Shown here: positions 56,623-64,000 of the stretch, one piece after another
Position numbering within the stretch: the stretch's first letter is position 1
How the letters are laid out: every line of letters begins with the position of its first letter
Source: Blastococcus sp. DSM 46786
Lineage (GTDB): Bacteria > Actinomycetota > Actinomycetes > Mycobacteriales > Geodermatophilaceae
Direction of reading: 5' to 3'
Assembly: GCF_900109665.1 (NCBI RefSeq)
Contig: NZ_FOAO01000012.1
Coordinates: forward strand, 21,706 to 85,705
Length of the DNA stretch: 64,000 nt
The notes under the pieces: generated by a model
The model's database searches: none
What the model was told of the DNA's origin: nothing
What the model saw: the letters and a program-made list of their open reading frames with translations, nothing else
Translations under genes and position numbers: made by a program

Positions 56623-57099
56623 GTGACCACACGCCCCCGGCAGGACCGGGGCCATCAGCTCGACGACACCTCGAAGGCGATCATCGAGCAGCTCCAGCAG
56701 AACGGCCGGCGCGCCTACGCGACCATCGGCCGCGAGGTCGGGCTGTCCGAGGCCGCCGTGCGGCAGCGGGTCCAGCGCCTCCTCGACGCGGGGGTCATGC
56801 AGATCGTGGCCGTGACCGATCCGGTCCAGCTGGGCTTCGCACTGCAGGCCATGATCGGCATCCGCGCCGACGGGGACCTCACCGAGATCGCCGACAAGAT
56901 CGGGAAGCTCCCCGAGGTGGACTACGTGATCATCACGGCCGGCTCGTTCGACATCCTCGTCGAGATCGTCTGCGAGGACGAGGCCCACCTCCTGTCCGTC
57001 GTCACCAACGGCATCCGCGCGCTGCCCGGAGTCCGCACCACCGAGACCTTCGTCTACCTCAAGCTCGCCAAGCAGACCTACACCTGGGGAACCCGATGA
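56623..57099 (+). CDS. Lrp/AsnC family transcriptional regulator
   Basis: A DNA-binding feast/famine regulator. The HTH region reads LDDTSKAIIEQLQQNGRRAYATIGREVGLSEAAVRQRVQRLLDAGVMQIVAV and the C-terminal RAM ligand domain VDYVIITAGSFDILVEIVCEDEAHLLSVVTNGIRALPGVRTTETFVYLKL. The GTG start gives 158 residues; no start has a convincing ribosome site, and an ATG at 56560 preceded by AGGA is an alternative. Its stop overlaps the start of the following aminotransferase (ATGA), so it is probably the local regulator of that gene and perhaps of the importer. Confidence 0.9.
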   Translation: MTTRPRQDRGHQLDDTSKAIIEQLQQNGRRAYATIGREVGLSEAAVRQRVQRLLDAGVMQIVAVTDPVQLGFALQAMIGIRADGDLTEIADKIGKLPEVDYVIITAGSFDILVEIVCEDEAHLLSVVTNGIRALPGVRTTETFVYLKLAKQTYTWGTR

Positions 57100-58505
57100 C
57101 CGCCACCTCGCAGTTCGTGACGACGCCCGGCACCACGGCGGCGGCGGACCGGCTCTCCGCCGCGGCCCGCGACCACCTGTGGATGCACTTCACCCGGCAC
57201 TCGACCTACGACGACGGCGGCGAGGTGCCGGTGATCGTGCGCGGCGAGGGCCCCTACATCTGGGACGCCCAGGGCCGCCGCTACCTCGACGGGCTCTCCG
57301 GGCTGTTCGTCGTCCAGGCCGGCCACGGGCGCGCCGAGCTCGCCGAGGCCGCCGCCCGGCAGGCCACCGAGCTCGCCTTCTTCCCGCTGTGGAGCTACGC
57401 GCACCCGACCGCGATCACCCTGGCCGAGCGGCTGGCCGCCGCGGCGCCCGGGGACCTCAACCGGGTCTTCTTCACCACCGGCGGCGGCGAGGCGGTCGAG
57501 ACGGCGTGGAAGCTGGCCAAGCAGTACTTCAAGCTCGTGGGCAAGCCCATGAAGCACAAGGTCATCAGCCGGGCCGTCGCCTACCACGGGACCCCCCAGG
57601 GCGCCCTGTCCATCACCGGCATCCCGGCGGCGAAGATGCCCTTCGAGCCACTGGTCCCCGGGGCGCACAAGGCTCCCAACACCAACTTCTACCGGGCTCC
57701 CGAGCACGGGGACGACCCCGAGGCCTTCGGCCGGTGGGCGGCCGACCAGATCGAGATCGCCATCGAGATGGAAGGGGCCGACTCCGTCGCGGCCGTGTTC
57801 CTGGAGCCGGTGCAGAACTCCGGCGGCTGCTTCCCGCCGCCTCCCGGGTACTTCGCCCGGGTCCGCGAGATCTGCGACCGGCACGACGTCCTGCTCGTCT
57901 CCGACGAGGTGATCTGCGCCTTCGGCCGGCTCGGTGAGACCTTCGCCTGCGACCGGTACGGCTACGTGCCCGACATGATCACCTGCGCCAAGGGGCTCAC
58001 CTCGGGCTACTCCCCCATCGGCGCCATGATCGCCAGCGACCGGCTGTTCGGGCCGTTCCGCCGGGGCGACAACTCCTTCGCCCACGGCTACACCTTCGGC
58101 GGGCACCCCGTCTCGGCCGCCGTGGCCATGGCCAACCTCGACCTCTTCGAGCGGGAGGACCTCAACGGCAACGTGCGCCGCAACGAGGGCGCCTTCCGCC
58201 GGACCCTGGAGGGGCTGCTCGACCTGCCGATCGTCGGCGACGTCCGCGGGGACGGGTACTTCTACGGGATCGAGCTGGTCAAGGACAAGGCCACGAAGGC
58301 GACCTTCGACGACGACGAGGCCGAGCGGCTGCTGCGCGGGTTCCTCTCCAAGGCGCTGTTCGACAACGGCCTGTACTGCCGCGCCGACGACCGGGGCGAC
58401 CCGGTGGTGCAGCTGGCGCCGCCGCTGACCTGCGACCAGAGCCACTTCGACGAGATCGAGCAGATCCTCCGTTCGGTCCTCACCGAGGCCTGGCAGCAGC
58501 TCTGA
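57096..58505 (+). CDS. Class III aminotransferase, diamine/omega-amino acid:pyruvate type
   Basis: PLP enzyme of 469 residues. The N-terminus DHLWMHFTRHSTYDDGGEVPVIVRGEGPYIWDAQG and FFTTGGGEAVETAWKLAKQYFKLVGKPMKHKVISRAVAYHGTPQGAL are typical of the transaminase group containing putrescine and beta-alanine:pyruvate transaminases. The PLP Lys is in MITCAKGLTSGYSPIGAMI and the Asp in LVSDEVICAFGRLGE. It is coupled to the Lrp gene and followed 65 bases later by the saccharopine-dehydrogenase-like gene. Polyamine:pyruvate transfer is the best inference, but other amines are possible. Confidence 0.9.
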   Translation: MTATSQFVTTPGTTAAADRLSAAARDHLWMHFTRHSTYDDGGEVPVIVRGEGPYIWDAQGRRYLDGLSGLFVVQAGHGRAELAEAAARQATELAFFPLWSYAHPTAITLAERLAAAAPGDLNRVFFTTGGGEAVETAWKLAKQYFKLVGKPMKHKVISRAVAYHGTPQGALSITGIPAAKMPFEPLVPGAHKAPNTNFYRAPEHGDDPEAFGRWAADQIEIAIEMEGADSVAAVFLEPVQNSGGCFPPPPGYFARVREICDRHDVLLVSDEVICAFGRLGETFACDRYGYVPDMITCAKGLTSGYSPIGAMIASDRLFGPFRRGDNSFAHGYTFGGHPVSAAVAMANLDLFEREDLNGNVRRNEGAFRRTLEGLLDLPIVGDVRGDGYFYGIELVKDKATKATFDDDEAERLLRGFLSKALFDNGLYCRADDRGDPVVQLAPPLTCDQSHFDEIEQILRSVLTEAWQQL

Positions 58506-58570
58506 GCCCGGGGCGGCCGGCGCGCTCCGCACCGGCCGCCCCGTCCGACCCGATCCCCCCGGAGGTGGGC

Positions 58571-59779
58571 ATGCGCATCCTGCTGGTCGGCGCCGGAGGT
58601 GTGGGCGCGGCGGTGACCGCGATCGCCGCACGCCGGGAGTTCGTCGAGCGTCTCGTCGTGGCGGACGTCCAGCTCGCCCGGGCCGAGAAGGCCGTGGCCG
58701 CGACCGGCGACCCCCGGTTCGTCGCCGCCCGGGTGGACGCGTCCGACGAGGCGGCCGTCGGGGCGCTGCTGGCCGAGCACGGGTGCACCGTGCTGCTCAA
58801 CGCGACGGATCCGCGGTTCGTCATGCCGCTGTTCCGGGCCGCCCTGTCCGCGGGCGTCGACTACCTCGACATGGCGATGTCGCTGTCCCGCCCGCACCCG
58901 GAGGAGCCCCACCGCCGGACCGGGGTCAAGCTCGGCGACGAGCAGTTCGCGCTCGCCGGGCACTGGGAGGCGGCCGGGCGGCTCGCCCTGGTCGGGATGG
59001 GCGTGGAGCCGGGGCTGTCCGACGTGTTCGCCCGCTACGCCGCCGACCACCTCTTCGCGGAGATCGACGAGCTCGGCGTCCGCGACGGAGCGAACCTGGC
59101 GGTGCGCGGCCACGACTTCGCGCCGTCCTTCTCCATCTGGACCACGATCGAGGAGTGCCTCAACCCGCCGGTGATCTGGGAGCGGGATCGCGGCTGGTTC
59201 ACCACCGAACCGTTCAGCGAGCCGGAGGTCTTCGACTTCCCCGAGGGGATCGGCCCGGTCGAGTGCGTCAACGTGGAGCACGAGGAGGTCGTCCTCATGC
59301 CGCGGTGGGTCGACGCGCGGCGGGTGACGTTCAAGTACGGGCTCGGGACGGAGTTCATCGACGTCCTCAAGGCGCTGCACAAGACGGGCCTGGACTCGAC
59401 CACCCCGGTGCGGGTCGGTGATGTGGAGGTCGCGCCACGTGACGTCGTCGCCGCCACCCTGCCCGACCCCGCCGGACTCGGCGGGCTGATGACCGGCAAG
59501 ACGTGCGCGGGCCTGTGGGTGCGCGGCACCGGCCGCGACGGCAACCCGCGTGAGGTCTACCTGTACCACGTCGTGGACAACGCCTGGTCCATGACGGAGT
59601 ACGGGACCCAGGCCGTCGTCTGGCAGACCGCGGTCAACCCGGTGGTGGCCCTCGAGCTCCTCGCCACCGGCCGGTGGCAGGGCGCCGGCGTCCTGGGCCC
59701 GGAGGCCTTCGACGCCGTCCCCTTCCTCGACCTGCTCACCGCCTACGGCTCCCCCTGGGGGATGCGCGAGGGCGGCTGA
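58571..59779 (+). CDS. Saccharopine dehydrogenase-like NAD(P)-binding protein
   Basis: A 402-residue protein with an N-terminal Rossmann fold (MRILLVGAGGVGAAVTAIAA) and TVLLNATDPRFVMPLFRAAL, followed by a C-terminal catalytic-type domain (GVEPGLSDVFARYAADHLF, GTEFIDVLKALHKTGLDSTTPVRV). The ATG is chosen with the GGAGG site 5 bases upstream. The superfamily includes saccharopine reductase, homospermidine synthase and carboxynorspermidine dehydrogenase. In a polyamine-type island, condensation or cleavage of a secondary amine between a diamine and a keto acid is an attractive possibility, but no specific activity can be assigned. Confidence 0.85.
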   Translation: MRILLVGAGGVGAAVTAIAARREFVERLVVADVQLARAEKAVAATGDPRFVAARVDASDEAAVGALLAEHGCTVLLNATDPRFVMPLFRAALSAGVDYLDMAMSLSRPHPEEPHRRTGVKLGDEQFALAGHWEAAGRLALVGMGVEPGLSDVFARYAADHLFAEIDELGVRDGANLAVRGHDFAPSFSIWTTIEECLNPPVIWERDRGWFTTEPFSEPEVFDFPEGIGPVECVNVEHEEVVLMPRWVDARRVTFKYGLGTEFIDVLKALHKTGLDSTTPVRVGDVEVAPRDVVAATLPDPAGLGGLMTGKTCAGLWVRGTGRDGNPREVYLYHVVDNAWSMTEYGTQAVVWQTAVNPVVALELLATGRWQGAGVLGPEAFDAVPFLDLLTAYGSPWGMREGG

Positions 59780-59799
59780 ACGCCCTCCCGTCCCGGCGC

Positions 59800-60594
59800 T
59801 CAGGCCGGCGGCGCGGCGTACAGCTCGGGACGGCGGTCGCGGAGGTAGGGGTTCAGCGCGCGGGAGGGCGCCAGGGCAGCCGGGTCGACGTCGGCGACCA
59901 GCAGCTCCTCCCCCAGCCCGGCCCGGGCCAACTCGGTGCCGTCCGGGCCGATCACGCAGCTGGAGCCGCAGTAGGTGTAGCCGCCCTCGCGGCCGATCCG
60001 GTTGACGTAGGCGACGAAGAGCTGGCTCTCCAGCGCCCGCGCCGGCACGAGCAGCGAGCTCACGGCGCCGTAGGGATCCATCAGTCCGGTCGGGACCACC
60101 AGCAGCTCGGTTCCCGCCACCGCGTGCGCCCGGACCGCCTCGGGGAACTCCACGTCGTAGCAGATGAGCAGGCCGACGACGACGCCGTCGAGGGAGAACT
60201 GGACGACCCCCACGTCGCCGGCGACGAAGCATTCGCGATCGAGGTCGCCGAAGAGGTGCGCCTTCCGGTAGCCGGCGAGCAGCGTGCCGTCCCGGTCGAC
60301 GACCTGCACCGAGTTGGCGATGCCGGAGGCCGTCCGCTCGGGCTGTCCGAACGCGATCGCCACGCCCGTCTCCACGGCGACGGCGGCCATCCGCTCGGTG
60401 TAGGCGCCGGGCACGGGCTCGGCCAGCGCGGTCACCCGCTCGGCACCGATCGCGTAGCCGGTCACCGACATCTCCGGCGCGACCAGCAGCCGGGCGCCGG
60501 CCTCGGCCGCGCGCCGGGCGGCGTCGGCGATCGCGGCCAGCCCCGCCTCGGCATCCGGCGTCTCCGCCGGCCCCTGGAACAGCGCGACGCGCAT
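59800..60594 (-). CDS. Carbon-nitrogen hydrolase (nitrilase superfamily)
   Basis: A 264-residue hydrolase with GGAGGAG upstream of MRVALFQGPAETPDAEAG. The catalytic triad Glu-Lys-Cys is visible: APEMSVTGYAIG, GYRKAHLFGDLDRE and LLICYDVEFPEAVRA. The closest recognisable groups are small amidases such as N-carbamoylputrescine amidase, omega-amidase and deaminated-glutathione amidase. A role in removing an amide or carbamoyl group from an amine-derived compound fits the island. It lies downstream of gabT, with a strong hairpin between them. Confidence 0.88.
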   Translation of the reverse strand: MRVALFQGPAETPDAEAGLAAIADAARRAAEAGARLLVAPEMSVTGYAIGAERVTALAEPVPGAYTERMAAVAVETGVAIAFGQPERTASGIANSVQVVDRDGTLLAGYRKAHLFGDLDRECFVAGDVGVVQFSLDGVVVGLLICYDVEFPEAVRAHAVAGTELLVVPTGLMDPYGAVSSLLVPARALESQLFVAYVNRIGREGGYTYCGSSCVIGPDGTELARAGLGEELLVADVDPAALAPSRALNPYLRDRRPELYAAPPA

Positions 60595-60645
60595 GGGTCT
60601 CCTCCTGCTGTCGGTGCCGGCCCTCGACCGGCCAGAGGGCTGCCT

Positions 60646-60677
60646 CCCGTGCGGCGTCCGCAGGGGCGCCGCACGGG
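60646..60677 (-). terminator. 11-bp hairpin between gabT and the carbon-nitrogen hydrolase
   Basis: CCCGTGCGGCG pairs perfectly with CGCCGCACGGG across a 10-base loop, starting 7 bases after the gabT stop. A terminator or attenuator limiting readthrough into the hydrolase gene is likely. Confidence 0.6.
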
Positions 60678-60683
60678 ACGGCC

Positions 60684-62042
60684 TCACCGGGCCGCGACCT
60701 GCTCGGCGAAGGCGGCGTCGAGGACGTCGAGCGCGTCGGCGAGCAGCTCCTGCCCGATGACCAGCGGGGGCAGGAAGCGCAGCACGTTGCCGAACGTGCC
60801 GGCGGTCAGCACGATCACCCCCTGCGCGTGGCAGGCCTTCGCGATCCGGCCGGCCAGCTCGGCGTCCGGCTCGGTGGTGCCGGGACGGACCAGCTCGACG
60901 GCGAGCATGGCCCCTCGCCCGCGGACGTCGCCGATGACCCCGGTGCGGTCGGCCAGCGCCCGCAGCCGCGGCACCATGGTCGCCTCGATGGCGCGCGCGG
61001 CGCCGGCGAGGTCCTGCTCGCGCATGGTGCGGATGGTCGCCAGCGCGGCGGCGCAGGCGACCGGGTTGCCGCCGTAGGTGCCGCCGAGACCCCCGGTGTG
61101 GACGGCGTCCATGATCTCCGCGCGCCCGGTCACCGCCGACAGCGGCAGGCCGGCGGCGATGCCCTTCGCCGTCGTGATCAGGTCCGGGACGACGCCCTCG
61201 GCCTCGCAGGCGAACCAGCTGCCGGTCCGGCAGAAGCCGGTCTGGATCTCGTCGGCCACGAACAGCGCGCCCGACTGCCGGCACCAGTCGGCGATCGCGG
61301 GGAGGAACCCGTCGGCGGGGACGACGAAGCCACCCTCGCCCTGGATCGGCTCGATCAGCACGGCCGCGACCTCGTCCGCGCCGACCTGGGCCTCGATGAC
61401 CGCGATCGCGCGGGCCGCGGCCTGCGCGCCGGTGATCCCCGGTTCGTCGCGGTACGGGTAGGACATCGGCACCCGGTAGATGTCGGAGGCGAACGGCCCG
61501 AAGCCGTGCTTGTACGGCATGTTCTTCGCCGTCAGCGCCATCGTGAGGTTCGTGCGGCCGTGGTAGGCGTGGTCGAACACGACGATCGCCGAACGCCCGG
61601 TGGCGTGCCGAGCGATCTTGACCGCGTTCTCGACCGCCTCGGCGCCGGAGTTGAACAGCGCCGACTTCTTGGCGTGGTCGCCCGGGGTGATCCGCGCCAG
61701 CTCCTCGCACACGGCGACGTAGCCCTCGTAGGGGTTCACCATGAAGCAGGTGTGGGAGAACGCGGCGACCTGGTCGGACACCGCGGCCACCACCTCGGGT
61801 GCGGCGTGGCCGACGTTGACCACGGCGATGCCCGCGCCGAGGTCGATCAGCGCGTTGCCGTCGACGTCGACGACCACGGCTCCTTCGGCGCGCTCGACGT
61901 AGCAGGGCACGGTGCCGCCCACGGCGGCGGACACCGCGGCCGCGCGACGAGCAGCCAGTTCCCGCGAGCGGGGGCCGGGCAGCTCGGTGACCAGCCGGCG
62001 CTCCTGGGGAACGCTCCGGGGTCCGGCCAGCACGTCGGTCAT
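60684..62042 (-). CDS. gabT: 4-Aminobutyrate aminotransferase
   Basis: Transfers the amino group of GABA to 2-oxoglutarate giving succinate semialdehyde. The 452-residue protein has a GAGGAGG site before MTDVLAGPRSVPQERRLV. Family features are DLGAGIAVVNVGH, FNSGAEAVENAVKIARHATGR, FDHAYHGRTNLTMALTAK, the Asp in FVADEIQTGFCRTG, and the PLP Lys in LITTAKGIAAGLPLSAV. It sits divergent to the second PucR regulator. Succinate semialdehyde dehydrogenase is not encoded in the window. Confidence 0.93.
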   Translation of the reverse strand: MTDVLAGPRSVPQERRLVTELPGPRSRELAARRAAAVSAAVGGTVPCYVERAEGAVVVDVDGNALIDLGAGIAVVNVGHAAPEVVAAVSDQVAAFSHTCFMVNPYEGYVAVCEELARITPGDHAKKSALFNSGAEAVENAVKIARHATGRSAIVVFDHAYHGRTNLTMALTAKNMPYKHGFGPFASDIYRVPMSYPYRDEPGITGAQAAARAIAVIEAQVGADEVAAVLIEPIQGEGGFVVPADGFLPAIADWCRQSGALFVADEIQTGFCRTGSWFACEAEGVVPDLITTAKGIAAGLPLSAVTGRAEIMDAVHTGGLGGTYGGNPVACAAALATIRTMREQDLAGAARAIEATMVPRLRALADRTGVIGDVRGRGAMLAVELVRPGTTEPDAELAGRIAKACHAQGVIVLTAGTFGNVLRFLPPLVIGQELLADALDVLDAAFAEQVAAR

Positions 62043-62131
62043 CGGTCCTCCTCGGGAATGGGTCGCGCGCCCCCCGGGAGGGGGACGAGCGGTGTCCAGG
62101 GTCCGCCGCCCCGCCCCGCGGCGGTACTGTC

Positions 62132-62160
62132 CACTCCGGCGCCCGGGAGGCGTCGGAGTG
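62132..62160. promoter_or_regulatory. Candidate operator in the gabT/pucR-2 divergent region
   Basis: CACTCCG and CGGAGTG form a 7-bp inverted repeat with a 15-base spacer, starting about 50 bases before the regulator's GTG. A TACTGT hexamer just upstream (62125-62130) may be a -10 element. The architecture resembles the stronger palindrome at the first PucR gene, but the arm sequences differ. Confidence 0.4.
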
Positions 62161-62183
62161 TCCGCTTCGTCGAAGGTCTGCCC

Positions 62184-63698
62184 GTGCCGGTCACCGTCGC
62201 CACCCTGCTGGGCCACCCCGCTCTCGGTCTCACCCTGCACACCCGCTCGGCCCCGGTGGACCGGCGGCTGTCCTGGGTGCACGTCAGCGAGCTCGCCGAC
62301 CCGGCCCCGTTCCTCGAGGGCGGTGAGCTCCTGCTGACCACCGGCCTCCCGCTGACCCCCGACGGCGACCGCTGCCTCGAGTACGTCGACCGGCTGGCCG
62401 GAGCCGGGGTGGCCGCCCTCGGCCTGGGCACCGGGCTCAGCCACCCGCACGTGCCCCGGGAACTGGTCCGCGCGGCCGACGAGCGCGGCCTCGCCGTGCT
62501 CGAGGTCCCCCGCCGGACGCCGTTCATCGCACTGTCCCGAACCGTCTCGGCAGCCCTGGCCGCCGACGAGTACGCCGCGGTGGCGAAGGCAGCCGCGGTC
62601 CAGCAGGAGCTGACCCGCGCGACGCTGGGCACGGGGGCGCCGGCGGCGGTGGTGGAGCGGCTGGCGCGCCACCTGGGGGGTTGGGCGCTGCTCGTGGACG
62701 CCGCCGGGACGCCGCTGCAGGCCGCGCCCCGGTCCGCCCTGCAGCGGGCGGGCGACCTGGTCCCGGCGATCGACCGGCTGCGCGCCGCGCGGCCGCCGGC
62801 CGGTGCGGCGCTCACCCGGCCCGAGGACGTGGTCCTCCTCCAGTCGCTGGGCACCGGCGCACGCGCCCGCGGCTTCCTGGCCGTCGGCCGGCGGGGCCCC
62901 TTCCCCGCGGCGGACCGCTCGGTGGTCAACGCCGCCGCCCTGCTGCTGACCCTGCGGCTGGAGCAGTCCCGCGCCCTCGACGGCGCCACGGCGCTCCTGC
63001 GCGCCGCGCTGCTGCGGCTGCTGCTCGAGGGTCAGGATGCCCTGGTCGGCTCGGTCCTCGGCGAGCTGGGCGAACGGCTGCCCGATGCGCCGGTCCGACC
63101 GCTGGTGGTGCTGGGCGGTGCGGACCAGCGCGCCGCCGCCGTGGACTCCGCCGGGGACGCCGCCGCCCATGCCGGGGAGACGCTCTTCGCCGCGGACCTC
63201 GACGGCGCCCTGGTGATCCTGGTGGCCGGCGGCGGGAAGCTCGCGGATCGGTCGACGGGCCTGACCGGCGGCGTCGCCGGCGCCGTCCTGGGCACCGCCG
63301 AGCCGGTGCCGTGGCCGCGGCTGGCCGACGGCGTGCGGCAGGCCCGCCAGGCCGCCGAGCACGGCCGGGCGGGCGGGCACGCGGCCACCGCCTTCGCCGA
63401 CCTGGCCGGTCGCGGGCTGGGTGCCCTGCTGGACCCGGCTGCCACGTCGGCGTTCGCCGAGGCGACGCTGGCGCCGCTCGTGGCCGCGGACCGGGCCGGG
63501 CCCGGGGACCTGGTCGACTCCCTGCGGATCTGGCTGTCCTGCCACGGCCAGTGGGAGCCCGCGGCCGCCCGGCTCGGCGTGCACCGCCACACCATGCGCA
63601 AGCGCATCCGGCGGGCGGCGGAGCTGCTCGGCCGCGATCTGGACGACCCCGCCGTCCGCGCCGAGCTCTGGCTGGCCCTGCACCCGCCCACGGCTTGA
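62184..63698 (+). CDS. PucR family transcriptional regulator (2)
   Basis: A 504-residue paralogue of the regulator at 47654. The N-terminus VPVTVATLLGHPALGLTLH with LSWVHVSELADPAPFLEGGELLLTTGLPL is the PucR domain; the middle region is a degenerate CdaR GGDEF-like domain; the C-terminal helix-turn-helix is WEPAAARLGVHRHTMRKRIRRAAELLGRDL. GTG is taken as start, with AAGG 7 bases upstream. It is divergent from gabT, so it is the likely local regulator of GABA transamination. It is followed by the tandemly duplicated inverted repeat. Confidence 0.9.
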   Translation: MPVTVATLLGHPALGLTLHTRSAPVDRRLSWVHVSELADPAPFLEGGELLLTTGLPLTPDGDRCLEYVDRLAGAGVAALGLGTGLSHPHVPRELVRAADERGLAVLEVPRRTPFIALSRTVSAALAADEYAAVAKAAAVQQELTRATLGTGAPAAVVERLARHLGGWALLVDAAGTPLQAAPRSALQRAGDLVPAIDRLRAARPPAGAALTRPEDVVLLQSLGTGARARGFLAVGRRGPFPAADRSVVNAAALLLTLRLEQSRALDGATALLRAALLRLLLEGQDALVGSVLGELGERLPDAPVRPLVVLGGADQRAAAVDSAGDAAAHAGETLFAADLDGALVILVAGGGKLADRSTGLTGGVAGAVLGTAEPVPWPRLADGVRQARQAAEHGRAGGHAATAFADLAGRGLGALLDPAATSAFAEATLAPLVAADRAGPGDLVDSLRIWLSCHGQWEPAAARLGVHRHTMRKRIRRAAELLGRDLDDPAVRAELWLALHPPTA

Positions 63699-63699
63699 T

Positions 63700-63791
63700 C
63701 CGAGCGTGGTGACGGGATGGAACGGCCACCCTTCAGGGGCCCGCGCCGAGCGTGGTGACGGGATGGAACGGCCACCCTTCAGGGGCCCGCG
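63700..63791. repeat. 46-bp perfect tandem duplication of a repeat arm
   Basis: The 46-bp unit, beginning CCGAGCGTGGTGACGGGATG and ending GGGGCCCGCG, occurs twice without any mismatch (63700-63745 and 63746-63791). It includes the GGAACGGCCACCC arm of the dispersed inverted repeat. The identity of the copies suggests a recent slippage or unequal exchange event. Confidence 0.9.
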
Positions 63792-63828
63792 CCGAGCGGA
63801 GCGAGGTGTGGGGGGAAGGGTGGTCCTT
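63717..63828. repeat. Dispersed inverted repeat, copy 5 (convergent genes, left arm doubled)
   Basis: The left arm GGAACGGCCACCCTTC is present twice (63719 and 63765) and the right arm GGAAGGGTGGTCCTTC once (63814-63829), abutting the stop codon of the amine oxidase on the other strand. Either left arm could pair with the right arm, so the element could fold in two ways between two convergent genes. Confidence 0.75.
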
Positions 63829-64000
63829 CTACTCGGGCAGGCGCACCGGCGCCAGATCCTGGAACAGGTCCCCGGGCCCCGGGTTGCCCGGGTGCGTCCG
63901 GCCACCGAGGTGGTGGAGCACGCCCCACACCGCGTTGAGCGCCGTCTGCACCGCCCCCTCCGCCCAGCCCGCCGTCCAGGAGATGTCGTCGCCGGCGAGG
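63829..64000 (-). CDS. C-terminus of a flavin monoamine oxidase (partial)
   Basis: Fifty-six residues enter from the right edge and end at a TAG. They read LAGDDISWTAGWAEGAVQT at the start, followed by ALNAVWGVLHHLGG. This is the conserved C-terminal FAD-binding segment of flavin-containing amine oxidases of the monoamine/tryptophan-monooxygenase family, where the G-D-x-x-S and W-x-E-G-A-x-x-S/T-A residues contact FAD. A Pro/Gly-rich tail ends the protein. The rest of the gene is outside the window. An amine oxidase here extends the amine catabolism island beyond the right edge. Confidence 0.8.
   Translation of the reverse strand, partial: LAGDDISWTAGWAEGAVQTALNAVWGVLHHLGGRTHPGNPGPGDLFQDLAPVRLPE

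Noticed and set aside
58565-58571. GTG start two codons before the chosen ATG of the saccharopine dehydrogenase-like gene
   Set aside because: The GTG overlaps the GGAGG ribosome site itself, which is correctly spaced for the ATG.

Overview
The window comes from a very GC-rich actinobacterium, most likely Geodermatophilaceae (Blastococcus, Geodermatophilus or Modestobacter type). The reasons are the extreme third-position GC, frequent GTG starts, the conserved actinobacterial order alaS-ruvX-mltG-aroE-prepilin peptidase-aroCKBQ-pepQ-efp-nusB-bldD-pyrRBC-carAB-pyrD-pyrF-mihF-gmk-rpoZ-coaBC-metK-priA-def-fmt-rsmB, the presence of BldD and mIHF, and the tail of a DUF222/HNH endonuclease at the left edge. 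The family assignment is an inference from gene content.

Positions 1 to about 38.5 kb are housekeeping, nearly all on the minus strand. Read in the direction of transcription they hold: rarA; two small envelope proteins (DUF948, DUF6167); alaS-ruvX-mltG-aroE-prepilin peptidase; the shikimate run aroC-aroK-aroB-aroQ continuing into pepQ-efp-nusB; the complete pyrimidine operon pyrR-pyrB-pyrC-carA-carB-pyrD-pyrF plus a 40-residue membrane microprotein; mihF-gmk-rpoZ-coaBC-metK-priA; and a racemase-def-fmt-rsmB run. Most neighbours are joined by 4-base ATGA or GTGA overlaps. Plus-strand interruptions are bldD, a two-gene ABC exporter and a lower-GC cassette of a DUF6338-like membrane protein with a coupled 62-residue partner. 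A PyrR-type RNA motif sits directly beside the pyrR ribosome binding site.

Positions 38.6 to 64 kb form an accessory metabolic island that looks dedicated to amine or polyamine catabolism: an ABC importer (potDABC), four class III aminotransferases, two DAO-type flavin oxidoreductases, an aminobutyraldehyde-type dehydrogenase, an agmatinase/ureohydrolase-family enzyme, alanine dehydrogenase, a YtcJ-like amidohydrolase, a carbon-nitrogen hydrolase, a saccharopine-dehydrogenase-like protein, the C-terminus of a flavin monoamine oxidase, and three regulators (two PucR-type, one Lrp/AsnC). The suggested logic is uptake, deamination by transaminases or flavin oxidases, oxidation of aldehyde to amino acid, GabT, and recycling of alanine to pyruvate and ammonia by Ald. 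The exact substrates cannot be read from sequence.

A dispersed family of imperfect inverted repeats of about 60 to 70 bp, with GGAACGGCC-like and GGTCCTTC-like ends, occurs five times. Each copy abuts a stop codon, and one copy has a 46-bp arm duplicated in tandem. No CRISPR array, insertion sequence, rRNA or tRNA gene was seen.
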